From contig NZ_JRKJ01000009.1 in the NCBI RefSeq assembly GCF_000770795.1, positions 62,001 to 126,000 on the forward strand: a DNA stretch of 64,000 nucleotides, written 5' to 3'. The notes beneath the pieces were generated by a model. That model searched no databases. It worked only from the letters and a program-made list of their open reading frames with translations, and was not told the DNA's origin. The stretch comes from Lysobacter dokdonensis DS-58. Lineage in GTDB: Bacteria; Pseudomonadota; Gammaproteobacteria; Xanthomonadales; Xanthomonadaceae. Positions 16,462-25,984 of this stretch are shown one piece after another (position 1 is the first letter of the stretch; the number at the start of each line of letters is the position of its first letter). The translations under genes were made by a program, and so were the position numbers.

Positions 16462-17367
16462 ATGTTCTTCCGCAACCTGACGCTGTTCCGCTTCCCCACG
16501 TCCCTCGACTTTTCCGAACTCGACGCCCGCCTGGCCGAATGCGCCCTCAAGCCCGTCGGTGCGCTGGAGTTGTCATCGCGCGGATTCGTCTCGCCGTTCG
16601 GCCGCGACGGTGAAGCCCTGTCGCATCGCATTTCCGACGCGATCTGGCTGAGCGTGGGCTCCGAGGACAAGCTGCTGCCGGGCGCGGTGGTGAACGACCT
16701 GCTCTCGCGCAAGCTCGAGGAAATCGAGCGCAAGGAAGGGCGCAAGCCCGGCGGGCGCGCGCGCAAGCGGCTGAAGGAAGACTTGGTGCATGAATTGTTG
16801 CCGCGCGCGTTCGTGCGCCCCGGCCGCACGGATGCGCTGCTCGACCTCGGGCACGGCTTGTGCATCGTCGATTCTTCCTCGCGCAAGTCCGCCGAGAACG
16901 TCGTGAGCGAAATCCGCTCCGCGCTCGGCAGCTTCCCGGCCCTGCCGGTGAACGCGGAAGTCGCGCCGCGCAGCATCCTCACGGGCTGGATCGCGGGCGA
17001 CCCCTTGCCCGAAGGCCTCACGCTCGGCGACGAGTGCGAACTCAAGGACGCCGCCGACAAGGGCGCGGTGGTAAAGTGCCAGCGCCAGGAACTGCAGGGC
17101 GACGAGATCGCCAAGCACCTGGAATCGGGCAAGCAGGTCACGCGCCTGGCGCTGACGCTCGACGACCGCGTTTCGTTCGTCCTCGGCGAGGACCTGATCG
17201 TGCGCAAGTTCAAGCTGCTGGACGGCGCGGTCGATTCGCTGGAATCGACCGAGCGCGACGACGTGCGCGCCGAACTCGATGCACGCTTCGCCCTCATGGC
17301 CGCGGAAGCCAAGCGGCTGTTCAACGTGCTCGAGCCTGCACTGAAACTCTCGCGCGTCGAGGGCTGA
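16462..17367 (+). CDS. rdgC: Recombination-associated protein RdgC
   Basis: A DNA-binding ring protein that modulates RecA-mediated recombination. The 301-residue length matches the family, and the N-terminus MFFRNLTLFRFP and internal GALELSSRGFVSPFG and KRLKEDLVHELLPRAF are typical. AGGA lies five bases before the ATG at 16462, which decides the start over an upstream ATG at 16438. The C-terminal half is acidic. It stands alone after the REP-like repeat. Confidence 0.93.
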   Translation: MFFRNLTLFRFPTSLDFSELDARLAECALKPVGALELSSRGFVSPFGRDGEALSHRISDAIWLSVGSEDKLLPGAVVNDLLSRKLEEIERKEGRKPGGRARKRLKEDLVHELLPRAFVRPGRTDALLDLGHGLCIVDSSSRKSAENVVSEIRSALGSFPALPVNAEVAPRSILTGWIAGDPLPEGLTLGDECELKDAADKGAVVKCQRQELQGDEIAKHLESGKQVTRLALTLDDRVSFVLGEDLIVRKFKLLDGAVDSLESTERDDVRAELDARFALMAAEAKRLFNVLEPALKLSRVEG

Positions 17368-17437
17368 ATCCCGCGTGGAACGTGGCGCCGCACGAAATCC
17401 GTCGCGGCGCATCGACACACGCGCCGCGCGCGCGGCC

Positions 17438-17443
17438 TACAAT
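17438..17443 (+). promoter_or_regulatory. -10-like TACAAT before the YgjP-type peptidase gene
   Basis: TACAAT is 36 bases before the ATG at 17480 and is preceded by a GC-rich stretch without a clear -35. Confidence 0.4.
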
Positions 17444-17479
17444 CCCCGCGTCCCCCCGACGCCCGAATCGCACGAACGA

Positions 17480-18265
17480 ATGCCCCATCTCCGTCGCCTG
17501 CTGGCGCCGCGCCTTCCCGTCATCGAACGCGACGTCACGTCGGTCGAGCTCGACGACGGTCGCAGCATCGAAATCCAGCGCGTGCGCAATCCGCGCGCAC
17601 GCCGCCTCCGCCTTTCCGTCGACGAACGCGGCGCACGCCTGACGCTGCCGCAGCGCGCGAGCCTCGTCTCGGGCGAGCGTTTCCTCGTCGAGCATCGCGC
17701 GTGGCTCGCCGAACAACTCGATCGCTACACGTTGCAGGGCCTGCCGGAATTGCAGCGCCGGGTCACCGCCGCACTGCCGTTGCGCGGCGCGGACATCCCG
17801 CTGCGCTGGGAAGACGGGCGCTTCACGTCGCTCGAATTCGACGCGCAGGCGGGCCACGCGGTCTTCCGCACCACGCAACGCGCGTCCGATGCGGCGCTGC
17901 GTCGCGCGGTACGCGATTTCTACGAGGGACAGGCACGCACCGACATCGGCCGCTGGTTGCCGAAGTACCTGCCGACGCTGCCGCGGCCGCCGCGGCGCGT
18001 GCAGTTCAAGGTGATGTCGTCGCAGTGGGGGTCGCTCGCGCCCAATGGCGTCGTCGCACTGGACCTGGCGCTCGTGCTCGCGCGTCCGTCGGCGTTCGAG
18101 TACGTGCTCGTGCACGAGCTGTGCCACATCCTGCGCGCCGATCACTCGCGCGCGTTCTGGCTGGAGGTCGAACGTCGCTTCCCGTCATGGCGCGCCGAGC
18201 GCGACTATTTCCACGCCGATGGGCGCCGCTTGAAGGCGACGCTGCGCGCGTTGTTGTCCGGTTGA
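17480..18265 (+). CDS. YgjP-like metallopeptidase (DUF45 family)
   Basis: A 261-residue soluble protein. The zinc motif HELCH lies in VLVHELCHILRADHSRAFW, with the extra HxxxFW histidine typical of the YgjP/WLM-like gluzincin group (formerly DUF45). The N-terminal half (RNPRARRLRLSVDERGARLTLP) matches the family's beta-rich domain, and SQWGSLAPNG is the conserved motif before the catalytic helix. No signal peptide is seen, so it should be cytoplasmic. The function of these putative proteases is not established. Confidence 0.88.
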   Translation: MPHLRRLLAPRLPVIERDVTSVELDDGRSIEIQRVRNPRARRLRLSVDERGARLTLPQRASLVSGERFLVEHRAWLAEQLDRYTLQGLPELQRRVTAALPLRGADIPLRWEDGRFTSLEFDAQAGHAVFRTTQRASDAALRRAVRDFYEGQARTDIGRWLPKYLPTLPRPPRRVQFKVMSSQWGSLAPNGVVALDLALVLARPSAFEYVLVHELCHILRADHSRAFWLEVERRFPSWRAERDYFHADGRRLKATLRALLSG

Positions 18266-18314
18266 CGTCGTCGCGCACGTTTTCCGGAGTCTGACGAACA
18301 ACGGGAATTCCGCG

Positions 18315-18821
18315 ATGCGCAACACACGACTGATCCTTTCCGCGAGCCTGGCGTGCCTGGCGCTCGTCGCCTGCGGCAAGTCGCCCGGTGAACGCGCGGC
18401 CGAGGCCGCCATCGAACGCGCGACGGGCCAGAAGGCCAATGTCGATGCGGACACCGGCGAGGTCACCATCGAAGGCAAGGACGGCCAGTCGATGCGCATC
18501 GCCGGCGGCGATTCGGCGAAATTGCCGGCCGCATTCCCGAAGGATGTCTACCTGCCGTCGGACTACAAGGTCCTGAGCGTCATGGAAATGCCCGACGCGA
18601 TGGTCGTCCAGCTGGATTCGCCGGGCACGCTGGCCGCACTGGCCGAGGCGAGCGGCAAGAAAATGGCCACCGAAGGCTGGAAGCAGACGCTTTCGATGCA
18701 ACAGGCCGCCGACCAGCAGGTCACGATGTACGAGAAGGACAAGCGCTCGGCCACCGTGTCCCTCGTCGATGACGAAGCCCCCGGCGTGAAGATCAACCTG
18801 CAGCTGGCGAAGCAGCAGTAA
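18315..18821 (+). CDS. Lipoprotein of unknown function
   Basis: A 168-residue predicted lipoprotein: MRNTRLILSASLACLALVAC with lipidated C20. The mature part starts with a charged helix and a short acidic repeat-like segment (DADTGEVTIEGKDGQS), then an alpha/beta region without a recognised motif. The last 29 bases overlap the 3' end of the convergent hydrolase gene. Xanthomonad genomes contain similar small lipoproteins, but I cannot assign a role. Confidence 0.75.
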   Translation: MRNTRLILSASLACLALVACGKSPGERAAEAAIERATGQKANVDADTGEVTIEGKDGQSMRIAGGDSAKLPAAFPKDVYLPSDYKVLSVMEMPDAMVVQLDSPGTLAALAEASGKKMATEGWKQTLSMQQAADQQVTMYEKDKRSATVSLVDDEAPGVKINLQLAKQQ

Positions 18822-19680
18822 CCGGGTCGTCGCCGAAGAATCCGCCGATCGCATCGGCCACGCCGCGCGGATCTTCCATGTGCAGGTGGTGCGTGCCCGA
18901 CAGCACCACCACCTCCCCCGCACGTAACGCAGTGGCGCGTTCGCGGCGCATCGCATCGGGGAAATAGGGCGGCGCCGGATCGGCGTAGAGCACGCGCACC
19001 GGGCATTCGATGTGCGTGATGAGGTCTCGCACCTGGCCTTCGGTCATGCGCACGGCGGTGGCGACCGTCAGGCGCGGGTCGCTGCTCCAGGTGAACCCGC
19101 CGTCCACCGCGCGCGTGCCGCGTTCGACCAGCAGGCGCGCAACCGGTTCGGAGAGATCGTTGGCCTGCATGCGCGCGCGGATCGCGGCCTCTCGGTCCGG
19201 GAACACGCGCAAGGATTTGCCGCGCAGCGCGCGCCCGGCGGCAATCGATTCGCGCAGCCGCTGCGCGGTGCGGTCCTCGCGATCGGCCAATGCACCGAGT
19301 GCTTCGATTGCGAGAAAGCGCGTCAACCGTTCGGGTGCGGCAGCCGACAGGATCGTGCCGATCGCGCCGCCCATCGAGTGCCCGAGCACCGCGAAGCGGT
19401 CCCATCCGAGTGCGTCGGCTGCATCGAGCACCGTCTGCACGGTGCCCGCCAGCGAATACTCGGCGCCGAGTGGCAAATGCGGACTGGTGCCGTGGCCGGG
19501 CAGGTCGAGCGCGACCAGGTCGATGCCGTGCAGGTGCGAAGCGAGCGGCACGAAGCTGGCCGCGTTGTCGAGCCAGCCGTGCAGCGCGAGCACCGGCGTC
19601 CCGGTGCCGCCGCGCAAGGCGGTCAGTCGGCCATACGGTGTATCGAGGAGGATCTCGCGCAACGGCGCCACCGGACTCAT
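18793..19680 (-). CDS. Alpha/beta hydrolase
   Basis: A 295-residue alpha/beta-fold hydrolase. The oxyanion segment is LHGWLDNAASF, the nucleophile elbow is GHSMGG, and the late histidine is in LSGTHHLHME; an acidic residue lies around VLYADPAPPY. This places it near serine esterases or lipases of the MhpC-like group. It overlaps the hemH stop by four bases (ATGA), so it is likely the second gene of a hemH operon. The substrate is unknown. Its tail overlaps the convergent lipoprotein gene by 29 bases. Confidence 0.88.
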   Translation of the reverse strand: MSPVAPLREILLDTPYGRLTALRGGTGTPVLALHGWLDNAASFVPLASHLHGIDLVALDLPGHGTSPHLPLGAEYSLAGTVQTVLDAADALGWDRFAVLGHSMGGAIGTILSAAAPERLTRFLAIEALGALADREDRTAQRLRESIAAGRALRGKSLRVFPDREAAIRARMQANDLSEPVARLLVERGTRAVDGGFTWSSDPRLTVATAVRMTEGQVRDLITHIECPVRVLYADPAPPYFPDAMRRERATALRAGEVVVLSGTHHLHMEDPRGVADAIGGFFGDDPVTAASPAAG

Positions 19681-20654
19681 GCGCGCAGCGCCTTGTCGCA
19701 GAGCGCGGCGAGCGCATCGGCGTGCGCCGGGGTGTCGTTGAGGCACGGGATGTACTGCATCGCCTGGCCGCCGGCCGCGCGGAACGCATCGGCGTTCTGC
19801 TGCGCGATTTCCTCGAGCGTTTCCAGACAATCGACCGCGAACCCCGGGCACACGACGTCGACGCGGCGCGTCCCCGCGCGCGCCATGGCTTCGAGCGTGG
19901 TGATCGTCGCCGGTTCCAGCCAGCGCTCCTTGCCGAAGCGCGACTGGAACGTCAGCACGTAGTCCTCGTCGTGCAGGCCGAGGTCGCCGACGATCCCCGC
20001 GACGCTCGCCTTGCATTGGTCGGCGTAGGGATCGCCGTTGTCGACCACGCGCTGCGGCAATCCGTGGAACGAGAACACCAGGCGCTCGCCGCGGCCATTG
20101 ACGTCCCAGTGCGCGCGGATGGAATCGGCGACGGCCTGCACCCATGCGGCGTCGAGGTGGTAGTCGCCGATCACGCGTGCGGGCAATGCGCCGGACGCGC
20201 GCACAGCGTCGTCGACCGACGCGGTGGTGGTCGTCGAGTACTGCGGATACAACGGGAGCACGACGACGCGCGCGATGCCCTCGCGCCGCAGGCCGTCGAG
20301 GACCTCGTGCACCGCCGGCTGTCCGTAGCGCATGGCGTGCACGACGCGCGTGCCGGGCATGCGCTGCGCCACCGCCGCCGCGAGCCGCCGCGTGTGCACC
20401 GCGAGCGGCGAGCCGGCGTCCATCCAGATCTCGGCGTACTTGTGCGCGACGCGCTTGCTGCGCAGCGGCAGGATCACCCAATGCAGCAACGGCCACCACA
20501 GCCAGCGCGGGATCTGCACGACGCGCGGGTCCATCAGGAATTGCGACAGGTAGCGGCGCACGGCGCCGGGCGTCGGCGCGTCGGGCGTGCCGAGATTGAT
20601 CAGGACGACGGCGGCGTCGGCCGCGCGGGGATGTTCGATGCCGGGCATGCGCAT
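19677..20654 (-). CDS. hemH: Ferrochelatase
   Basis: Terminal enzyme of heme synthesis, inserting Fe2+ into protoporphyrin IX. At 325 residues it shows VVLINLGTPDAPT at the N-terminus, the conserved LPLYPQYSTTTTASV and the FSFHGLPQRVVDNGDPY segment with the catalytic histidine. SRFGKERWLEP and the VVCPGFAVDCLETLEE signature follow. ATG at 20654 and at 20648 are both possible starts. It is transcribed ahead of the alpha/beta hydrolase with a four-base overlap and divergently from the SYLF gene. Confidence 0.96.
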   Translation of the reverse strand: MRMPGIEHPRAADAAVVLINLGTPDAPTPGAVRRYLSQFLMDPRVVQIPRWLWWPLLHWVILPLRSKRVAHKYAEIWMDAGSPLAVHTRRLAAAVAQRMPGTRVVHAMRYGQPAVHEVLDGLRREGIARVVVLPLYPQYSTTTTASVDDAVRASGALPARVIGDYHLDAAWVQAVADSIRAHWDVNGRGERLVFSFHGLPQRVVDNGDPYADQCKASVAGIVGDLGLHDEDYVLTFQSRFGKERWLEPATITTLEAMARAGTRRVDVVCPGFAVDCLETLEEIAQQNADAFRAAGGQAMQYIPCLNDTPAHADALAALCDKALRA

Positions 20655-20786
20655 AGGATGTCACGCACGCGTGCCGGTTCGCTCGCGATTCATCGCCGCG
20701 CGCGGAGACTGAACCGTCGCTGGATTTGCTGGTCCTTCTTTTTCGTTTCCCGTTGCGCAGCCCCCGCCCCGATCGTGGAGTCCGCC

Positions 20787-21659
20787 ATGCCCCGCCAGAC
20801 CCGTCGCGCCCTGACCGTCGCCCTGTCGACGCTCGTGCTCGCAGCCAGCCTCCAATCCGCCGTCGCCGGCGTTCGCGAGGACGAACGCGCACGCAACGTG
20901 GTGCGCGTGCTCACCGACATCCAGGCCATCCCCGAGAACGCGATCCCCGACAAGTTGCTCGACGAGGCCAAGGCCATCGTCATCGTGCCCGACACCATCA
21001 AGGCCGGCCTGGTCATCGGTGGCCGCCGCGGCCACGGACTCATGGCGGTGAAGCTGCCCGACGGCACGTGGTCGAACCCCAGCTTCATCACGCTCACCGG
21101 CGGCAGCATCGGTTTCCAGGCCGGCGTGCAGTCCTCCGACGTCGTGCTTGTCTTCCGCAGCGATCGCGGCGTGGATTCGATCGTCAACGGCAAGTTCACC
21201 CTCGGCGCCGATGCGGCGGTCGCGGCCGGTCCGGTCGGACGCAACGCGGCGACGGCGACCGACGGGCAGTTCAAGGCGGAGATCTGGTCCTGGTCGCGGG
21301 CGCGCGGGTTGTTCGCGGGCGTGGCGCTGGACGGCGCGGTGCTGTCCATCGACGACAACGCCAACCAGGCGGCCTACGGCAGCGGCAGCACGCCGCGCAT
21401 GATCTTCGAAGGCCGTGCGACGCAACTGCCGTCGGCGGACCTGGTCGCCATCCGCGACCAGCTCGAGGAAGCCACCGCGCTCGCGCGCAGCAATCGCGGG
21501 ACCGGTGCACCGGTCGCGAGCGCAGCGCCCGTGGGCGCCACGGCCACGACGCCGGCACCGACGGTGGTGGAGACAACGACGGTCACCGGGGCGAGCGGCG
21601 CTGTCTTGCCCGACGAAGACGCGCCCGCGCGCACCGAATCGCTGCCGCCGAGTCCCTGA
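20787..21659 (+). CDS. Exported SYLF (Ysc84-like) lipid-binding domain protein
   Basis: A 290-residue protein with a signal peptide (about residues 1-29, cleavage after SAVAG or close). A SYLF domain follows: IPDKLLDEAKAIVIVPDTIK, GLVIGGRRGHGLM, the FITLTGGSIGFQAGVQSSDVV block and AEIWSWSRARGLFAGVALDG. SYLF domains bind phosphoinositides in eukaryotes; the bacterial role is undefined. The last 70 residues are Ala/Thr/Pro-rich and look disordered. GGAG six bases before the ATG at 20787 sets the start. It precedes tatABC, separated by a terminator-like hairpin. Confidence 0.88.
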   Translation: MPRQTRRALTVALSTLVLAASLQSAVAGVREDERARNVVRVLTDIQAIPENAIPDKLLDEAKAIVIVPDTIKAGLVIGGRRGHGLMAVKLPDGTWSNPSFITLTGGSIGFQAGVQSSDVVLVFRSDRGVDSIVNGKFTLGADAAVAAGPVGRNAATATDGQFKAEIWSWSRARGLFAGVALDGAVLSIDDNANQAAYGSGSTPRMIFEGRATQLPSADLVAIRDQLEEATALARSNRGTGAPVASAAPVGATATTPAPTVVETTTVTGASGAVLPDEDAPARTESLPPSP

Positions 21660-21687
21660 GCCCCGCGCCACGCATCGGACCCCACGG

Positions 21688-21711
21688 ACCGCCCGTTCAT
21701 CTTCGGGCGGT
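21688..21711 (+). terminator. Hairpin after the SYLF gene
   Basis: ACCGCCCG-N8-CGGGCGGT lies 28 bases after the stop. It is followed by TCTC rather than a pure T run, so it is only a probable terminator. Confidence 0.5.
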
Positions 21712-21764
21712 TCTCACATCCGCTGCGCTATCCTGTCGCCTCTTTCCCCCCGAGAGATGCGCCC

Positions 21765-22004
21765 ATGGGTGGTTTCAGCATTTGGCATTGGCTGATCGTG
21801 CTGGTGATCGTGGTGCTGGTGTTCGGCACCAAGCGTCTCGGCAACGTCGGCAAGGATCTCGGCGAAGCGGTCAAGGGCTTCAAGAAGGGCATGAACGAAG
21901 AAGACAAGCCCGCCGCCCGCCTGTCCGACGCGACGCGCGAGGAACAGGAACTGCGCGATCGCGAACGCCGCGAGCAAGAGCAGCGTAACGATCCTCCGCG
22001 CTGA
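21765..22004 (+). CDS. tatA: Twin-arginine translocase subunit TatA
   Basis: A 79-residue pore-forming subunit of the Tat system. One N-terminal membrane helix (about residues 5-22, [16 protein letters not shown]) is followed by the hinge [21 protein letters not shown] amphipathic helix and a charged tail. The sequence up to the amphipathic helix is nearly invariant in the family. GAGAG precedes the ATG. It leads tatABC; eight bases separate it from tatB. Confidence 0.96.
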   Translation: MGGFSIWHWLIVLVIVVLVFGTKRLGNVGKDLGEAVKGFKKGMNEEDKPAARLSDATREEQELRDRERREQEQRNDPPR

Positions 22005-22012
22005 GGCGCGCG

Positions 22013-22540
22013 ATGTTCGACATCGGCTTCAGCGAGATCTTCCTGATCGCGGTGGTCGCGCTCATCGTGCTCGGCCCCGAGAAACTGCCGCGCGCCGCGC
22101 GGTTCGCCGGGCTGTGGGTGCGCAAGGCGCGCGCGCAGTGGTACGCGGTGAAGTCGGAGTTCGAACAGGACCTCGCCGCCGACGAGCTCAAGCGCAGCCT
22201 GACGGAAACGCGCGAGTCGCTGCGCCAGGCCGAAGAACAGCTCCGCTCGGGCGTCGGTTCGATCCGCGACCGCATGCAGAAGGAATTCGACGATGTGTCG
22301 GCGGCCGCGACGGCGGGCGTCGAACCCGGCGCGGGCACCGCGCCGGAAGACGCGTCGCAGGAATCGGACGCGCAACCGAACCGGCACGAAGACGAGGAAG
22401 AGCGTTCGCTGGAGTCGGCGAGCGCGATGGACTGGGAACCGCCGCTGCCGAGCGACGACGACGATGGCGTTCCCGTGGAAGACGCCGAAGCCGCACCGCA
22501 CCCCCCGAAGCAGCCCGACGACGCCCATGCTGGACGCTGA
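22013..22540 (+). CDS. tatB: Twin-arginine translocase subunit TatB
   Basis: A 175-residue receptor subunit that binds TatC and twin-arginine signal peptides. It starts MFDIGFSEIFLIAVVALIVL with the TatB-specific glutamate at residue 8, then GPEKLPRAARFAGLWVRK and a long helix. The tail from about residue 95 is very acidic with DDDDG and Pro/Glu runs and is probably disordered. The last 14 bases overlap tatC. Confidence 0.95.
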   Translation: MFDIGFSEIFLIAVVALIVLGPEKLPRAARFAGLWVRKARAQWYAVKSEFEQDLAADELKRSLTETRESLRQAEEQLRSGVGSIRDRMQKEFDDVSAAATAGVEPGAGTAPEDASQESDAQPNRHEDEEERSLESASAMDWEPPLPSDDDDGVPVEDAEAAPHPPKQPDDAHAGR

Positions 22541-23279
22541 TTCCGAAGTTCCGGCCCGCCTCATCGATCACCTGATCGAATTGCGTTCGCGCCTGATGTG
22601 GGCGCTGGCGGGGCTGCTGCTGGTGTTCGGTTGCCTGATGCCGTTCGCATCCGAACTCTACGACCGCATCGCCTTTCCGCTGATCAGCCAGTTGCCGTCG
22701 GGCCAGCGCATGATCGCGATCGATCCGGCCGGCGGTTTCTTCGTGCCGGTGAAACTCGCATTCTTCACCGCGTTGTTCATCGCCGCGCCGTGGTTGCTTT
22801 ACCAGGCATGGGCCTTCGTTGCGCCGGGGTTGTACAAGCGCGAGAAGAAGCTCGCCGCACCGCTGCTGGCCTCCTCGGTGCTGCTGTTCTACGCCGGGTG
22901 CGCGTTCGCGTATTTCCTGGTGCTGCCCGCGGTCTTCCACTTCCTGACCAAGTTCACGCCCGAGTCCGTGCAGATGGCGCCCGACCTGGGCAAGTACATC
23001 GACTTCGTTCTGGTGTTGTTCCTCGCCTTCGGCGCGAGTTTCGAGTTGCCTGTCGCGCTCGTCATCCTCGTGCTGCTCGGCTGGGTCACGCCCAAGCAGC
23101 TCACGGAATGGCGCGGCTACGCGGTGGTCGGCATCTTCGTGGTCGCGGCGGTGATCACGCCGCCGGACGTCGTGTCGCAGTTGATGCTCGCGATCCCGAT
23201 GATGGCCCTGTACGAAGCGGGCATCATCGCCTCGCGCTTCGTCGCGCCCAAGAAGGTCGAGGCCACGCCGGAAGCCTGA
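22527..23279 (+). CDS. tatC: Twin-arginine translocase subunit TatC
   Basis: A 250-residue, six-helix membrane core of the Tat receptor complex. The N-terminal LIDHLIELRSRLMWAL contains the conserved E of the signal-peptide pocket. KLAFFTALFIAAPWLLYQAWAFVAPGLY and FGASFELPVALVIL follow in order. The final VVAAVITPPDVVSQLMLAIPM is the family signature. The ATG at 22527 lies inside the end of tatB, giving coupling of the three tat genes. Confidence 0.96.
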   Translation: MLDADSEVPARLIDHLIELRSRLMWALAGLLLVFGCLMPFASELYDRIAFPLISQLPSGQRMIAIDPAGGFFVPVKLAFFTALFIAAPWLLYQAWAFVAPGLYKREKKLAAPLLASSVLLFYAGCAFAYFLVLPAVFHFLTKFTPESVQMAPDLGKYIDFVLVLFLAFGASFELPVALVILVLLGWVTPKQLTEWRGYAVVGIFVVAAVITPPDVVSQLMLAIPMMALYEAGIIASRFVAPKKVEATPEA

Positions 23280-23285
23280 CGCACG

Positions 23286-24197
23286 TCAGGCTTCGATGCC
23301 GCCGAACGGGGGCGGCGTGGCCTGCGGGCCGTCGAACGTATCGCGCCACGCGATGTACGCACCGCCCGCCAGCACGACCAGCATCGCCGCGGCGAAGGCG
23401 AGCAGCGGCAGCAACGAGAGCATCGCGCCCACGGCCGGATGCACGAGTGCCCCGACCGACGCGAGCAGCGTGGACAGCATCACGATGACGACCGCCGCGA
23501 CGATCGTGCCGCCGACGAACAGGCCGGCGGCGACGAGGTTCGCGCCGATGTTGCGCACCGACGCGCGCAACGCATCGCGCACGGCATCGACGATCCCCAG
23601 CCCCGAGAACAACACCAGCGGCACGGCGAACAACATCACCGCATAGGTGAAATAGTTGAAGGCCAGTTGCACGACCATGAGCAGGCCCGGATGCGCCGGT
23701 TGCGGCATCACCGGCGTGGCGCCGCCCATCGCGCCGCGAATGGCGCCCAGGTACTCCTGCCAGTAGGTCGGGCCGGCCACCGCGATCATCACCATGCCGC
23801 CGACGATGGACAGCACGACCTGCAACAGGCCGAGCACCACCAGCGTGCGCACGCGCGGCGAGCGGAAGGGCGCGAACAGGTCCCGCGCACGCACCGGCCG
23901 CCCGGCTTCGGCCTCGCGGATCACGTGCATCATCCCGCCCAGGAGGATCGGCATCAGCACCATCAGGCCGAGGAACAAGGGCACGAACACGAGCGCCATC
24001 AGCATCAGGTTCGGCGCGCCGCCGGCCTCCCCACGCACCGCCAGCACCACGCCGACCATGACCAGCGCGAAGACGTACAACGTCGCCATGAACAGCAGCG
24101 ACGCGCCGAACACTGCCTTCGGATTGCGCGCGCCGAGTTCGATGGCGGCGCGAAACCACGCCAAACCCTGCGATACGGGGATCTTGCGGACTTGCAT
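23286..24197 (-). CDS. Polytopic membrane protein, BPSS1780-like
   Basis: A 303-residue protein with about six hydrophobic helices (around residues 33-55, 67-90, 118-140, 167-195, 208-235 and 255-285). The N-terminus QVRKIPVSQGLAWFRAAIEL resembles the BPSS1780 family of proteobacterial membrane proteins of unknown function. GGAG lies five bases before the ATG at 24197. It converges with tatC, six bases apart. Neighbouring minus-strand genes could form an operon with the amidotransferase upstream, 44 bases away. Transport or stress roles are only guesses. Confidence 0.65.
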   Translation of the reverse strand: MQVRKIPVSQGLAWFRAAIELGARNPKAVFGASLLFMATLYVFALVMVGVVLAVRGEAGGAPNLMLMALVFVPLFLGLMVLMPILLGGMMHVIREAEAGRPVRARDLFAPFRSPRVRTLVVLGLLQVVLSIVGGMVMIAVAGPTYWQEYLGAIRGAMGGATPVMPQPAHPGLLMVVQLAFNYFTYAVMLFAVPLVLFSGLGIVDAVRDALRASVRNIGANLVAAGLFVGGTIVAAVVIVMLSTLLASVGALVHPAVGAMLSLLPLLAFAAAMLVVLAGGAYIAWRDTFDGPQATPPPFGGIEA

Positions 24198-24241
24198 CGA
24201 GACTCCGTCGCGGTGGGGGCCGCGGCCGATGGGGAAATGGG

Positions 24242-24970
24242 TCAGGGCGTACGGCGCAGGTGGCGTGCGTGCCGCACGAAGCGCCGCAACACGCGTCGCG
24301 CATGCGGCGCGGCCGTGATGTCGCGGCTGACCTGTTTGGCGCACTGGCCTTCGCGCGCGAGCGCGTCGTGCCGCGCGCGCACGTAGCCGCGCATGTGCGT
24401 GTTGCTGAATTCGGGATGGAACTGGACGCCCCACACGTGATCGCGCCAACGGAAGGCATGGCAATCGTCGAGCGAGGAACGCGCGAGCACGAGCGCATCG
24501 GCGGGCGTCTTCAGCACGCTCTGCAAATGCGTGGCCTGCGCCGGGAATTGCGCGGGGAGGCCGCGGAACAACGGATCCTGCTCGGCATGCGGATGCAGTT
24601 CGAGCCCGATCGTCCCCATCTCGCGTCCGGCGGGGTTGTAATCGACCTGCCCGCCGAGCGCATGCGCGATCAGCTGGTGGCCGTAGCAGATGCCGAACAA
24701 CGGGACGCCCTCGTGGGCGGCCTCGCGCAACCAGGCGGCGCTGCGCTCGCTCCACGGATGCTTGTCGGTGACCATCGCGCCCGACCCGGTGACGATCACG
24801 CCCGCGAAGCCTTCGGTCGAGGGCAGCGCATCGCCCGCCTCGACGTTGGCGACCACCGCCTCGTCGCGCGTCAGGCCGGCGGCGACGCGGATCCAGTGGG
24901 GAAAGGTGCCGTGCCGGCGCATGGAGGCGACGGGCTGGCCGGTTTCGACGATCAGGAAGGGGCTGTTCAA
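24242..24970 (-). CDS. Class I glutamine amidotransferase-like protein
   Basis: A 242-residue GATase1 domain of the stand-alone GMP-synthase-like group. The nucleophile is C95 in LFGICYGHQ, and the His-x-Glu pair is H185PE187 in WGVQFHPEF, so the triad is complete. IVTGSGAMV is the oxyanion strand. No synthetase domain is fused, so the acceptor partner and product are unknown. The best start is a TTG at 24970 (MNSPFLIVETGQPV), since no upstream ATG exists. It is divergent from glyQ by 90 bases. Confidence 0.82.
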   Translation of the reverse strand: MNSPFLIVETGQPVASMRRHGTFPHWIRVAAGLTRDEAVVANVEAGDALPSTEGFAGVIVTGSGAMVTDKHPWSERSAAWLREAAHEGVPLFGICYGHQLIAHALGGQVDYNPAGREMGTIGLELHPHAEQDPLFRGLPAQFPAQATHLQSVLKTPADALVLARSSLDDCHAFRWRDHVWGVQFHPEFSNTHMRGYVRARHDALAREGQCAKQVSRDITAAPHARRVLRRFVRHARHLRRTP

Positions 24971-25022
24971 TTCAAAACCCGGGAAAACGCAGGCATTGCG
25001 CCGGGGTATCGACGCGCGCTTC

Positions 25023-25028
25023 TATACT
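25023..25028 (+). promoter_or_regulatory. -10 element of glyQS
   Basis: TATACT lies 32 bases before the glyQ ATG in the divergent gap. A TTGCGC lies 21 bases upstream, too far for a standard spacer. Confidence 0.5.
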
Positions 25029-25060
25029 AGCCCGCTTTTACGCCACCCAATCCGCGCACC

Positions 25061-25980
<920 letters not shown>

Positions 25981-25984
<4 letters not shown>

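Noticed and set aside
25023-25028. T-box riboswitch before glyQS
   Set aside because: The 90-base gap has no antiterminator, T-box word or terminator; regulation of this kind is not supported.
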